From Methylomarinum sp964474415 (GTDB taxonomy: Bacteria > Pseudomonadota > Gammaproteobacteria > Methylococcales > Methylomonadaceae), in contig CAYYSO010000048.1 in NCBI GenBank assembly GCA_964474415.1, positions 1 to 15,041 on the forward strand: DNA of 15,041 nt, in the 5' to 3' direction. The notes below the pieces were generated by a model. The model ran no database searches, was not told the origin of the DNA, and was given only the letters and a program-made list of their open reading frames with translations. The position numbers and the translations under genes are program-made. Position 1 is the stretch's first letter; every line of letters starts with the position of its first letter. Shown here piece by piece: positions 6,468-13,462 of this stretch.

Positions 6468-7334
6468 CTATAACCTTTCAATCTGATAGCCTAGTTTAAT
6501 CAGTTGCGCAATCACGCCTTCATCTGCCGCTAAATGTAATGCCCCAACCAATATAAATTCTATTTCAGGCGTTTTCAGCATTATTTCTATTTTTGGAATC
6601 CAACTGTTATTACGGTCTACTAACAATGATTGATATAAAACCGGAAAATCTTGTCGCATTGGCAGAATCGCAACTTCTTCAAGCTGATCCATATTTCCTG
6701 TACGCCAGGCTGTTTTCATGGCTGTCATCATCGTCGGTAATTGCTGTAACTCATTAAGAGTACTCAACACCATTTCATCCTCATGACCTTTACCCATATT
6801 GGCAATCAACTCCATCTGCTGTTCAACCGATTCCAATCTCCCTAGTTGTTTGCCTTCCTGAGAAGCTTTCACAAGATAATAATTATCAACGCCGGTATCC
6901 GCCATATCCAGTCGCTGTAACTCTGCCATAGTCAGAGTAATAACCACCATGGGGGCCTTAAACTGATTAAGCGCCTCCATTAAAAGTCCTGTGGATTCCA
7001 CATAATCAGCCAATTTCTTATAGGTAGAATCCGTTAAATCATCTTTCAAAGTTCGCCCATCTGTGTACATTACCCGCATTAGTAACTGTTGTTGAGCTTC
7101 AAATCCTGCCATGACGGATAAATCTGTTTCTAATACTAATACATCCGCTTTGTTATAAGCCCGTTCAAACTCCTGTGGTAGCGGATAATCCCGATGACTC
7201 AACACATGAATTGTTCCGCCAATAAACAATTCTGATTGTCCGTTGCTGACTCTCCAGACTGAACTTTCAGCAAAAGCCGGTATTGGAAAAATCAAACCAG
7301 GAACAATCAACCAGAGTAAAATAATCACGCGCAT
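6468..7334 (-). CDS. TraB/GumN family protein, periplasmic
   Basis: The 288-residue precursor has a signal peptide with cleavage expected after PAFA (A22), so the mature protein is periplasmic. Family landmarks are FIGGTIHVLS (GTIH at 40-43) near the mature N-terminus, VLVLETDL with the conserved acidic residue around 65-72, and a second histidine motif GALHLAADEGV at 264-274 close to the C-terminus. These two histidine motifs plus the glutamate are thought to form a metal site in the Tiki/TraB/EreA/GumN superfamily, some members of which are metalloproteases; the bacterial substrate is unknown. A strong AGGAG lies seven to eight bases upstream of the ATG. The start is only 22 bases from the divergent FetB-like gene, so the promoter must lie inside or very near that gene. 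Confidence 0.9.
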   Translation of the reverse strand: MRVIILLWLIVPGLIFPIPAFAESSVWRVSNGQSELFIGGTIHVLSHRDYPLPQEFERAYNKADVLVLETDLSVMAGFEAQQQLLMRVMYTDGRTLKDDLTDSTYKKLADYVESTGLLMEALNQFKAPMVVITLTMAELQRLDMADTGVDNYYLVKASQEGKQLGRLESVEQQMELIANMGKGHEDEMVLSTLNELQQLPTMMTAMKTAWRTGNMDQLEEVAILPMRQDFPVLYQSLLVDRNNSWIPKIEIMLKTPEIEFILVGALHLAADEGVIAQLIKLGYQIERL

Positions 7335-7356
7335 TTGTATTTCTCCTTAGCTTTTA

Positions 7357-8061
7357 ATGAATATGATCCAGACCATTCCTTTAGAAAATCTGGCATTTAC
7401 TTTTATGCCCGTGTTCGCGGTAATAGTTATCCTGTTAAAATGGAAATTAAATGCTGGAAATACCTGTTATGCAATAACTAGAATGCTGCTTCAATTGTTG
7501 TTAATTGGTTATTTTTTAAACTATATTTTTGCTTCAAATTCAGCATGGATCACACTATTAATACTAGTAATTATGATCATTTTTTCAAGCTGGATTGCAC
7601 TTGGCAGTGTCAAAGAAAAAAGAAACCAGCTGATAATAAAAACAATTATCGCTGTGTCTTTTGGAGGTGGAATAACTTTCTGGATTATTGTAAATCCGGT
7701 TTTAGAATTACAACCGTGGTATCAGGCCCGCTATGCCATTCCATTAGGGGGTATGATTTTTGCCAACGTCATGAACAGTATTAGCCTGGCTGCGGAAAGA
7801 TTTCAATCGGAAATAAATAATAACGTTAATTATCATACTGCGAGAAACACAGCATTCAATGCGGCTATGATTCCAACCATCAACGCACTATTTGCGGTGG
7901 GACTGGTATCCCTTCCAGGCATGATGACCGGACAAATTCTGTCCGGCGTATCTCCTTTTATTGCCGCCAGATACCAGATCATGGTAATGACCATGATCTT
8001 TGCATCTTCGGGACTCTCAAGCGCTTGTTTTCTATATTTGTTGAAAAACAAACACAGTTAA
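7357..8061 (+). CDS. FetB/YbbM (UPF0014) family membrane permease, orphan and shortened
   Basis: Inner-membrane protein of 234 residues (232 if the second ATG at 7363 is used; neither has a clear Shine-Dalgarno). About six to seven hydrophobic helices can be read. UPF0014 signatures are present: a VGRAIIQLIIVGY-like helix read here as TRMLLQLLLIGYFLNYIF, IPLGGMIFANVMNSISLA around 127-144, and AAMIPTINA...VGLVSLPGMMTGQILSG...ARYQIMVM near the C-terminus. In E. coli FetB works with the ATPase FetA to export iron. Here no ATPase gene is adjacent, and the cytoplasmic loop between the SLAAERFQSE helix and AAMIPT is about 11 residues shorter than in E. coli as recalled, missing the LGATPKQA-like coupling motif. 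Function may therefore differ from ABC iron export. Confidence 0.82.
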   Translation: MNMIQTIPLENLAFTFMPVFAVIVILLKWKLNAGNTCYAITRMLLQLLLIGYFLNYIFASNSAWITLLILVIMIIFSSWIALGSVKEKRNQLIIKTIIAVSFGGGITFWIIVNPVLELQPWYQARYAIPLGGMIFANVMNSISLAAERFQSEINNNVNYHTARNTAFNAAMIPTINALFAVGLVSLPGMMTGQILSGVSPFIAARYQIMVMTMIFASSGLSSACFLYLLKNKHS

Positions 8062-8534
8062 TGATGACAACCTTCCCCATGAATATGACCGTGAGATATT
8101 TCATCTTCCGTCGCTTCTCTGACATCCATAATTTCCACATCAAATGTCAAAGTCTCTCCCGCCAATGGATGGTTGCCATCTATAGTCACCTCATCGCCTT
8201 CAATATTTATAATAGTAACGATACCGGGTCCATGACTGACTTCAGCATGGAACTGCATACCGACTTCCAGCGGCATATCTTCAAACATCTCTTTGGATAC
8301 CACTTGAATCATCTCTGCCTGCTTTTCACCATAAGCATTCTCCGGTTCAATCGTTACGGTCAATTTTTCGCCGGCTGTTTTTCCGCTTAATGCATCTTCC
8401 AGTCCAGAAATAATATTACCCGCCCCATGTAAGTACACTAATGGTTCAGCTCCAATAGAACTATCCAGCTTCTCGCCAGCATTATTGGTTAATGTATAAT
8501 GGAAAGATACTGCCATTTTGTCTGAAATCTGCAT
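8058..8534 (-). CDS. slyD: SlyD-like FKBP-type peptidyl-prolyl cis-trans isomerase
   Basis: Cytoplasmic prolyl isomerase and chaperone, often with nickel-binding ability. The 158-residue protein shows the split FKBP domain (about 1-70 and 120-142) with the insert-in-flap chaperone domain between them. Characteristic segments are VSFHYTLTNNAGEKLDSS, LVYLHGAGNIISGLEDALSG at 32-51, VTIEPENAYGE, and NHPLAGETLTFDVEIMDVREAT near the end. The C-terminus is the short metal-binding tail GHIHGEGCHH, shorter than the long His/Cys tail of E. coli SlyD. An AAGG ribosome site precedes the ATG. Its stop overlaps the FetB-like stop by four bases in a tail-to-tail arrangement, so no dedicated terminator fits between them. 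Confidence 0.94.
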   Translation of the reverse strand: MQISDKMAVSFHYTLTNNAGEKLDSSIGAEPLVYLHGAGNIISGLEDALSGKTAGEKLTVTIEPENAYGEKQAEMIQVVSKEMFEDMPLEVGMQFHAEVSHGPGIVTIINIEGDEVTIDGNHPLAGETLTFDVEIMDVREATEDEISHGHIHGEGCHH

Positions 8535-8981
8535 ATAACGACCTTGATGCTTTAGAAAAAAAAACGCTTATCATATATCCTTTTGCCATAAAAAACATAT
8601 CTCGTTAAACAATCATCGCCTTACATCCAAGCGCAACACTACCTTGTGAATTTAAAACATCCCGGTTCATCATGCATCTGTGGTGCCATTTCGCTTTCGT
8701 AAACTCGATTCCGGTTGTTTACATAGCGTTACCGGTGACTAGCGACCCTCGTTTCGCCAACTCTGGCTGACAACGAATGTATTTGGCTTATGTTTTCATG
8801 AAGGACAATGAGAATAGCTGCTATCTTTCCTAAAGGCTTTTTAAATCAACCATAGCTATGTTGCAGATTGTATGCTATAAACTGATTATGGATGTTAGTC
8901 AATACTGATTTCTTAAGAAGAAACGGAGGATTGAATGATTGAGATTGACTTCATAATCATTTCCAAATCGAGGCAGTCTCT
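8535..8981. other. Intergenic region between divergent slyD and protease genes
   Basis: 447 bases without an intact gene of ordinary size. The minus-strand promoter of slyD should lie at the left end, where a TATGAT-like element (8570-8575) is seen without a good -35. At the right end TGC-TATAAA (8873-8881) is an extended -10-like element facing the protease gene, followed by a leader of about 95 bases that holds a 20-codon upstream ORF. The middle (8600-8850) shows no recognisable repeat, RNA gene or protein remnant. Confidence 0.5.
8873..8881 (+). promoter_or_regulatory. Candidate extended -10 promoter for the protease operon
   Basis: TGC followed by TATAAA matches the extended -10 form TGnTATAAT at all but the last base. 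The expected -35 position (8853-8858) has no match, as is tolerated in extended -10 promoters. A transcript from here would carry a leader of about 95 bases before the metalloprotease ATG at 8982. Confidence 0.3.
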
Positions 8982-8997
8982 ATGTCTGAAAAGCTAA
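8935..8997 (+). CDS. Possible 20-residue leader ORF overlapping the protease start
   Basis: An ATG at 8935 sits six bases after a very strong Shine-Dalgarno (ACGGAGG, 8923-8929) and opens a frame beginning MIEIDFIIISK that stops at TAA 8995-8997, sixteen bases inside the protease gene in another frame. The ribosome site is stronger than that of the protease itself (GAGG at 8970-8973). This layout suits translational coupling or leader control. The peptide has no recognisable motif, and the strong site could also be chance. Confidence 0.35.
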   Translation: MIEIDFIIISKSRQSLCLKS

Positions 8998-10331
8998 GTG
9001 AGGCAATCAGGAAAACTGGAACACGGTTTCGTATTTTTCCCCAGGCACGCCATATCAAAGCATTTGCAAAACCGGAAACAGTTATCATTTCCCTTTCTCC
9101 CGACAAAATACGTCCCGGTCCTGCGGATGACCGTATGTATGTAAAAGATGCCATTAAAAAACGTCCTTATTCGCCATCAGACCGCCCACCTTATAACGGC
9201 CCCAGCAATCAGCCAATTAAAGCAAACAAAAAAGGCCATTTCGATCATCTGAAACCCGACAGTAGAGAGTTTCTATGCACCTCGATGTACGCAACTGTCC
9301 GTTTTATACTGGATATTTGGGAAGATTATTTCAATCACCGTATAGAATGGCATTTTGATATGGATTTCGAACGTCTGGAATTAATTCCACTGGTCGAATG
9401 GACAAATGCTCAAGCAGGTTATGGTTTTATGGAATTCGGTTATGCCAAAGCTCCGTTTGGAGGCATCGATTTTTCTAAACCGCATTGTCAAAACTTTGAT
9501 GTACTTGCTCATGAATTTGGCCACTGTCTTATTTATTCAACTGTGGGCGCCCCCGCTAATCCTTCCGATATGGCGGTAGATTATGCCGGTATGCAGGAAT
9601 CTGCCGGTGACCTTATTGCCATTATAGCCTCCCTGCATTTTGACTCTGTATTGAAGCATTTGCTGGATAATACTCACGGTAATCTATTCAGTTATAACGA
9701 ACTCAGCCGAGTTGGGGAATTATCTGAAAGTAAACAGGTGCGCATTGCATTCAATTACCTGCGCATGTCCGATGTCAATGATGAAGCGCACCTGAGATCA
9801 TTACCGTTTACCGGTGCCGTATTTGACACGCTGGTTGAGATATTCCAGCAGAACCTGGTCGAAAATGGATTAATTTCTACCAAACTGGCCACCCTGGCCA
9901 GCAACAGCGCAAGTGGACAAGGTGATGAAAAGTCAATCGCAGAGGCATTTAAAGAGGCTTATATAGGCAATGAAAACGATTTCAGAAAAGCCTTGATATC
10001 AGCCAGGGACTATGTCGGCCTTTTACTGGCCAAAAGCTGGTCTGAATTATCACCTGATTTCCTCACCTATCATAACTATGCCAGAACTCTGTTACGTGCC
10101 GATCAGACTCTTAGCGGCGGCCAATACAAACAAATAATGCGTGATTGTTTTTCCTGGCGGGGAATGCAAGCACCTGCTGATTCCAGAATGTTTTCTCTTT
10201 ACCGACTGGAAGATTGTAAACGGGAGGAAACAGTTGAAAGCAACAGTTTTGCTCAAGCTACAACAATTAAAAATAAAAAACCTAATAAAAAAGAAAAACA
10301 AAAAACAGCTGAAACCAGCCAATGTTTGTGA
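8982..10331 (+). CDS. M4-like (thermolysin-type gluzincin) zinc metalloprotease without signal peptide
   Basis: The 449-residue protein carries the full thermolysin-like constellation. WTNAQAGYGFMEFG at 140-153 parallels the thermolysin substrate-binding N-A segment. LAHEFGH has the zinc ligands H177 and H181 with catalytic E178. YAGMQESAGD supplies the third ligand E206 in a GxxNExxxD-like motif 25 residues on. HLRSLPFTGAVFDTLVEIF at 270-288 parallels the catalytic-histidine helix of thermolysin, with H270 as candidate. An N-terminal region of about 90 residues is not recognisable, and the C-terminus is a lysine-rich low-complexity tail (428-443). Unlike secreted M4 enzymes there is no signal peptide, so it acts in the cytoplasm or leaves by a non-Sec route. 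The start is supported by GAGG at 8970-8973. It overlaps the next gene by 10 bases. Confidence 0.82.
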   Translation: MSEKLSEAIRKTGTRFRIFPQARHIKAFAKPETVIISLSPDKIRPGPADDRMYVKDAIKKRPYSPSDRPPYNGPSNQPIKANKKGHFDHLKPDSREFLCTSMYATVRFILDIWEDYFNHRIEWHFDMDFERLELIPLVEWTNAQAGYGFMEFGYAKAPFGGIDFSKPHCQNFDVLAHEFGHCLIYSTVGAPANPSDMAVDYAGMQESAGDLIAIIASLHFDSVLKHLLDNTHGNLFSYNELSRVGELSESKQVRIAFNYLRMSDVNDEAHLRSLPFTGAVFDTLVEIFQQNLVENGLISTKLATLASNSASGQGDEKSIAEAFKEAYIGNENDFRKALISARDYVGLLLAKSWSELSPDFLTYHNYARTLLRADQTLSGGQYKQIMRDCFSWRGMQAPADSRMFSLYRLEDCKREETVESNSFAQATTIKNKKPNKKEKQKTAETSQCL

Positions 10332-10711
10332 TTGTGAGTACCTTTTTAAAACAAACTTTGGCGCTAATAATACTCATGACAGCATGCACAACGAAGAACA
10401 TTAACATAGCGGATGATAGCGCTATGCATGTTGAAACTAACACACTGAGAATTTTTATGTTGTCGCGTGGTCAAGGCGTACCGGAACACACCCGAAATGT
10501 CTATGAGCAAATAAAACGCTTGTTTCTAAATGCAAAAAGTAAAGGGATATTGATTCGGCTACTGGAAACCCGTATCGGCCTGGAAGGAGAAACCCGGCTT
10601 TGTGCTGAATTCCGTGATTGCCTGGATGTTGAAACACTGTTAAAACAAATCAGACCATTGGCCACAGAGGTCGATTTACTAAATATCGATACAAAAAAAT
10701 GTAATCAATGA
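10322..10711 (+). CDS. Small lipoprotein of unknown family
   Basis: 129 residues. A short signal sequence ends in the lipobox ILMTAC, with C22 as the lipidated cysteine; threonine at +2 suggests outer-membrane retention. The mature part is about 107 residues, beginning TTKNINIADDSAM, with a compact mixed region LRIFMLSRGQGVPEHTRNVY and then RIGLEGETRLCAEFRDC, which looks like a conserved core but is not recognised. Mature cysteines C94, C100 and C127 could form a disulfide. The ATG lies within the last codons of the M4-like protease gene (10-base overlap), so the two are likely translationally coupled and functionally linked. An inhibitor, chaperone or substrate-presenting role for a partner protease is possible but unproven. 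Confidence 0.75.
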   Translation: MFVIVSTFLKQTLALIILMTACTTKNINIADDSAMHVETNTLRIFMLSRGQGVPEHTRNVYEQIKRLFLNAKSKGILIRLLETRIGLEGETRLCAEFRDCLDVETLLKQIRPLATEVDLLNIDTKKCNQ

Positions 10712-10848
10712 ATAAATTCATTATTTACAGTATTTTTCAAGGATGTGGAGAAACATAGTTAATCTGTATCTAAAAGCCTGATAGGAATTCAGCAGCGACT
10801 ATAAAAACAAGGAGACACCCATAAAATAAACAGACTGAGGAGCCTGCC

Positions 10849-12192
10849 ATGAAAAAGTCAGTTGATCACCATATCACACCAATCATGTATGTCACCATGA
10901 TATTGCTGGCCGCATGTACTAGCACACCAACTACCTCACCAACAATTCATGATGTACCGACATTTTTCCCGGCGACAGGAACAAAAGCCACTCCTGAACA
11001 GGGCAAACAGGTAATTCGAGAAAATGCACGTAAATCAAGATCAGACTGGAAAAACAAAAGTTTTGAAGAATTCGAGGCTAGTGTTTACAAAGAGCCATTC
11101 GCGGACGGCAAATATATTGTTAATGGCGACACCCCCATTCCCAATAAAAAACTACTACGAGAATTTTTTGAACAGGAAATTCAGCAAGAACGCCAACCGG
11201 TTTCTTTGCAATCCCCCAGTAAGTTGATAGTAAACAGAGATAATGGCGCTGATACAATTTGGAACAACAGCAAAAAACAAAATATCAGTTATTGCGTCAG
11301 TAAATCATTTGGCACTAATTACAACAAGGTGATTGCCGCTATAGCAGCTGCCGGCCAGGCCTGGTCACGGGTAGCCGATATCAAGTATGTTCATAAACCT
11401 AACCAGGATAATAATTGCTCTTCCTCCAACCAACAGGTCGTGTTTGATGTTCGTCCTGTGAATGTTAACGGGCAATATCTGGCACGGGCTTTTTTTCCCA
11501 ATGACACACGTTCAGGGCGTAATGTTCTGATTGATAACAGTTCTTTCAATCTAAATCCCAATAATCCTCTGACATTGCAAGGGATCTTACGTCACGAACT
11601 GGGTCATACGCTGGGCTTTCGTCATGAACATACCCGACCTGAATCAGGCGCCTGTTTTGAAGATTCCAACTGGAGACCTCTAACCGACTACGATGCCTTA
11701 TCTGTTATGCACTATCCACAATGTAATGGTGGCGGCGATTTCAGCCTGACATTAACTCATCTGGATAAAAACGGCGCTGCCTGTATTTATGATCCGGCAT
11801 CGGGATTTTCAGTGGATCCCAATATTTGCCCTGATCTTGCTCCTACACCTGGTCCACAACCTGAATCCTGCACATTACTCAGTGAATCTTTTCCTCAACA
11901 ACAGGTAAGTCAAAACCAGGTTAGACAATATGGTCCATATACTATTCAACCTGGATCCCGCTTTGTTGTATTTATGTTGACAAACGATTCAACAGGCGAC
12001 CCGGACCTATATGTACGTTTCCAAAATAAACCGACAACAAGCAGTTATGCCTGTCGTCCCTATATTTCCGGTGCCAATGAAACCTGTGATCTCGATGTAC
12101 CGTTGGGACAAAACAAAGCTTATATCATGGTAAGAGGATACAGAAACGGAAAATATCATCTTGTTGTTAACGGTGTTTCTAAAGCCCCATAA
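10849..12192 (+). CDS. Lipoprotein metzincin metalloprotease (HEIGH/M57-like) with C-terminal PPC-like domain
   Basis: The 447-residue precursor has a lipobox LLAAC with lipidated C23 (threonine at +2, outer membrane). A pro-region of about 110 residues, containing a Lys/Glu-rich stretch, precedes the catalytic domain (about 135-320). The metzincin motif is HELGHTLGFRHEH: ligands H249, H253 and H259, catalytic E250, glycine G256. The Met-turn SVMHYP (M287, Y289) follows. This astacin-like signature with HTRPESGACF best resembles the dual-action HEIGH metallopeptidases (M57). A Pro-rich linker leads to a beta-sandwich-like PPC domain (about 345-445; DPDLYVRF, YIMVRGYRNGKYHLVV). GAGGAG lies seven bases before the ATG. 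A gap of 137 bases separates it from the small lipoprotein gene, so it may have its own promoter. Confidence 0.88.
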   Translation: MKKSVDHHITPIMYVTMILLAACTSTPTTSPTIHDVPTFFPATGTKATPEQGKQVIRENARKSRSDWKNKSFEEFEASVYKEPFADGKYIVNGDTPIPNKKLLREFFEQEIQQERQPVSLQSPSKLIVNRDNGADTIWNNSKKQNISYCVSKSFGTNYNKVIAAIAAAGQAWSRVADIKYVHKPNQDNNCSSSNQQVVFDVRPVNVNGQYLARAFFPNDTRSGRNVLIDNSSFNLNPNNPLTLQGILRHELGHTLGFRHEHTRPESGACFEDSNWRPLTDYDALSVMHYPQCNGGGDFSLTLTHLDKNGAACIYDPASGFSVDPNICPDLAPTPGPQPESCTLLSESFPQQQVSQNQVRQYGPYTIQPGSRFVVFMLTNDSTGDPDLYVRFQNKPTTSSYACRPYISGANETCDLDVPLGQNKAYIMVRGYRNGKYHLVVNGVSKAP

Positions 12193-12210
12193 GTCCAATA
12201 TTTGTGCAAC

Positions 12211-12250
12211 CTGATTACTTAAAGTTTGAATTAAGCTAGAGGGTAATCAG
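12211..12250. repeat. Nested inverted repeat downstream of the HEIGH-like protease gene
   Basis: CTGATTAC (12211-12218) pairs with GTAATCAG (12243-12250), and inside it CTTAA (12218-12222) can pair with TTAAG (12231-12235). It fills most of the 89-base gap between the protease and the membrane-protein gene, just before the latter's ribosome site. There is no T-run, so it may be an mRNA stability element, an operator or a weak terminator. Confidence 0.35.
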
Positions 12251-12281
12251 AAAATTCAATACACGTTCATCAGGGGGATTT

Positions 12282-13250
12282 ATGGAAAGTCTTTGGTCGC
12301 TTCTGGAAGTATTTATCGGCTTGGCTTTCATCTACTTATTGTTGAGTTTACTAGTCTCTGCATCCGTGGAATACTCAGAAATGTGGTTGCGTAAAAGGGG
12401 GCGTTTACTTTATCTAGGGCTGCTGGAGTTATTAAAAAACAAAGAAAATAATGAAAGCAATGGCCTGGTCGAAAAACTGTACAAGAATCCATTAATCTAT
12501 GCCTTGTACAAAGGCGAACCTAACCAGGGTGGAAAAATCAAGCGGGGGAATCTGCCTTCCTACATTCCTGCAAATATATTCGTGCTAGCATTTCTGGATG
12601 AATTGAATCGAAGTCAGCAAAAACACCTCAGTTCAGCAACAGATATCACCAACCTGATTACTGATACCCCATTATTGCCAGTGGAGCTAAAAAGTTCACT
12701 CAATATGGTGTTGACGCAGGTAACCGATAATGACTACAACCAGGCAATCAAAAAACTGGAATTATGGTATGCAAATTCTACTGACCGGGTTTCCGGCTGG
12801 TATAAAAAACACACACAATGGCTTTCTTTGGGAATTTCCATGATCATGATTGTCATACTTAATGTTGATACGCTATATATCAGCCAGGCATTAATGGTTA
12901 ACAGTTCATTACGAACTGCTATTATTCAATCTGCTAACCGATATATCAGTGCCGAGGAAAACAATGCTCAGGATACTAAAAAACATGAGGATTCCAGGCA
13001 AAATCCATCTCAATATTTACAGGATTTGAAAACGCAGTTATCAGCCCTTGGGTTACCTATCAGCTGGGACCGGGTATATTGGGATAAGCTGGATATTTGG
13101 GAGAAAGGCAGCAAAATAATTGGCTGGTTACTCACTACAATCGCTGTTTCGTTTGGCGCGCCTTTCTGGTTTGATGTGTTGAACAAGTTTATGAGTTTCA
13201 GATCATCCATTAAACCCGCCTTTATTCAGAAAAATGAAAAAACAGCTTAA
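12282..13250 (+). CDS. Uncharacterised three-segment membrane protein
   Basis: 322 residues, not assigned to a named family. Hydrophobic helices are at about 7-28 (VFIGLAFIYLLLSLLVS), 179-199 (WLSLGISMIMIVILNV) and 278-298 (IIGWLLTTIAVSFGAPFWF). Between the first and second is a soluble domain of about 150 residues, and between the second and third about 75 residues rich in Q, K and E. The strings SGWYKKHTQWLSL and GAPFWFDVLNKFMSFRSS have the look of strongly constrained family signatures. Both follow a pattern of an aromatic and basic cluster at a membrane edge. AGGGGG precedes the ATG by about six bases. It follows the HEIGH-like protease gene by 89 bases on the same strand and may belong to the same unit. 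No function is proposed. Confidence 0.8.
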   Translation: MESLWSLLEVFIGLAFIYLLLSLLVSASVEYSEMWLRKRGRLLYLGLLELLKNKENNESNGLVEKLYKNPLIYALYKGEPNQGGKIKRGNLPSYIPANIFVLAFLDELNRSQQKHLSSATDITNLITDTPLLPVELKSSLNMVLTQVTDNDYNQAIKKLELWYANSTDRVSGWYKKHTQWLSLGISMIMIVILNVDTLYISQALMVNSSLRTAIIQSANRYISAEENNAQDTKKHEDSRQNPSQYLQDLKTQLSALGLPISWDRVYWDKLDIWEKGSKIIGWLLTTIAVSFGAPFWFDVLNKFMSFRSSIKPAFIQKNEKTA

Positions 13251-13332
13251 TGTTAAAACTTGATGTTAAACAATTACACTGAGGTTTATGCTGAAAATCC
13301 GGGAAACAATTTGTATGTTTTTTGGCCTTGCC

Positions 13333-13360
13333 CTGACACATTAATAATTTGCGTTATTAT
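13333..13360 (+). promoter_or_regulatory. Sigma70-type promoter with overlapping palindrome
   Basis: CTGACA (13333-13338) and TATTAT (13355-13360), each five of six to consensus with a 16-base spacer, form a good promoter for the methyltransferase gene. The -10 region lies inside a perfect eight-base dyad TTAATAAT-N7-ATTATTAA (13341-13363), which could be an operator. The transcript leader would be about 80 bases and includes a short upstream ORF. Confidence 0.55.
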
Positions 13361-13387
13361 TAAAGTAAGTAACACAACAGTGTAAAA

Positions 13388-13462
13388 ATGCAAGATGGTA
13401 AACGAAGTGGTAGAATGACTGAAGGTAAGCGTGGTAAAAGTGGGTTCTTATGCGGCTTTTGA
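13388..13462 (+). CDS. Possible 24-residue leader ORF overlapping the methyltransferase start
   Basis: An ATG at 13388 opens a frame rich in Gly, Lys and Arg (begins MQDGKRSGRMTEGKRG) that ends at TGA 13460-13462, just past the methyltransferase ATG at 13450 in another frame. No strong Shine-Dalgarno precedes it. It could couple translation of the main gene, which itself has only a weak ribosome site. Chance is equally possible. Confidence 0.25.
   Translation: MQDGKRSGRMTEGKRGKSGFLCGF

Noticed and set aside
7833..8051. Open frames antisense to the FetB-like gene
   Set aside because: They are shadows of a clearly conserved plus-strand membrane protein.
10092..10322. Minus-strand open frame with a Phe-rich product
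   Set aside because: It is the antisense of the lysine-rich tail of the M4-like protease, which explains the phenylalanine runs.
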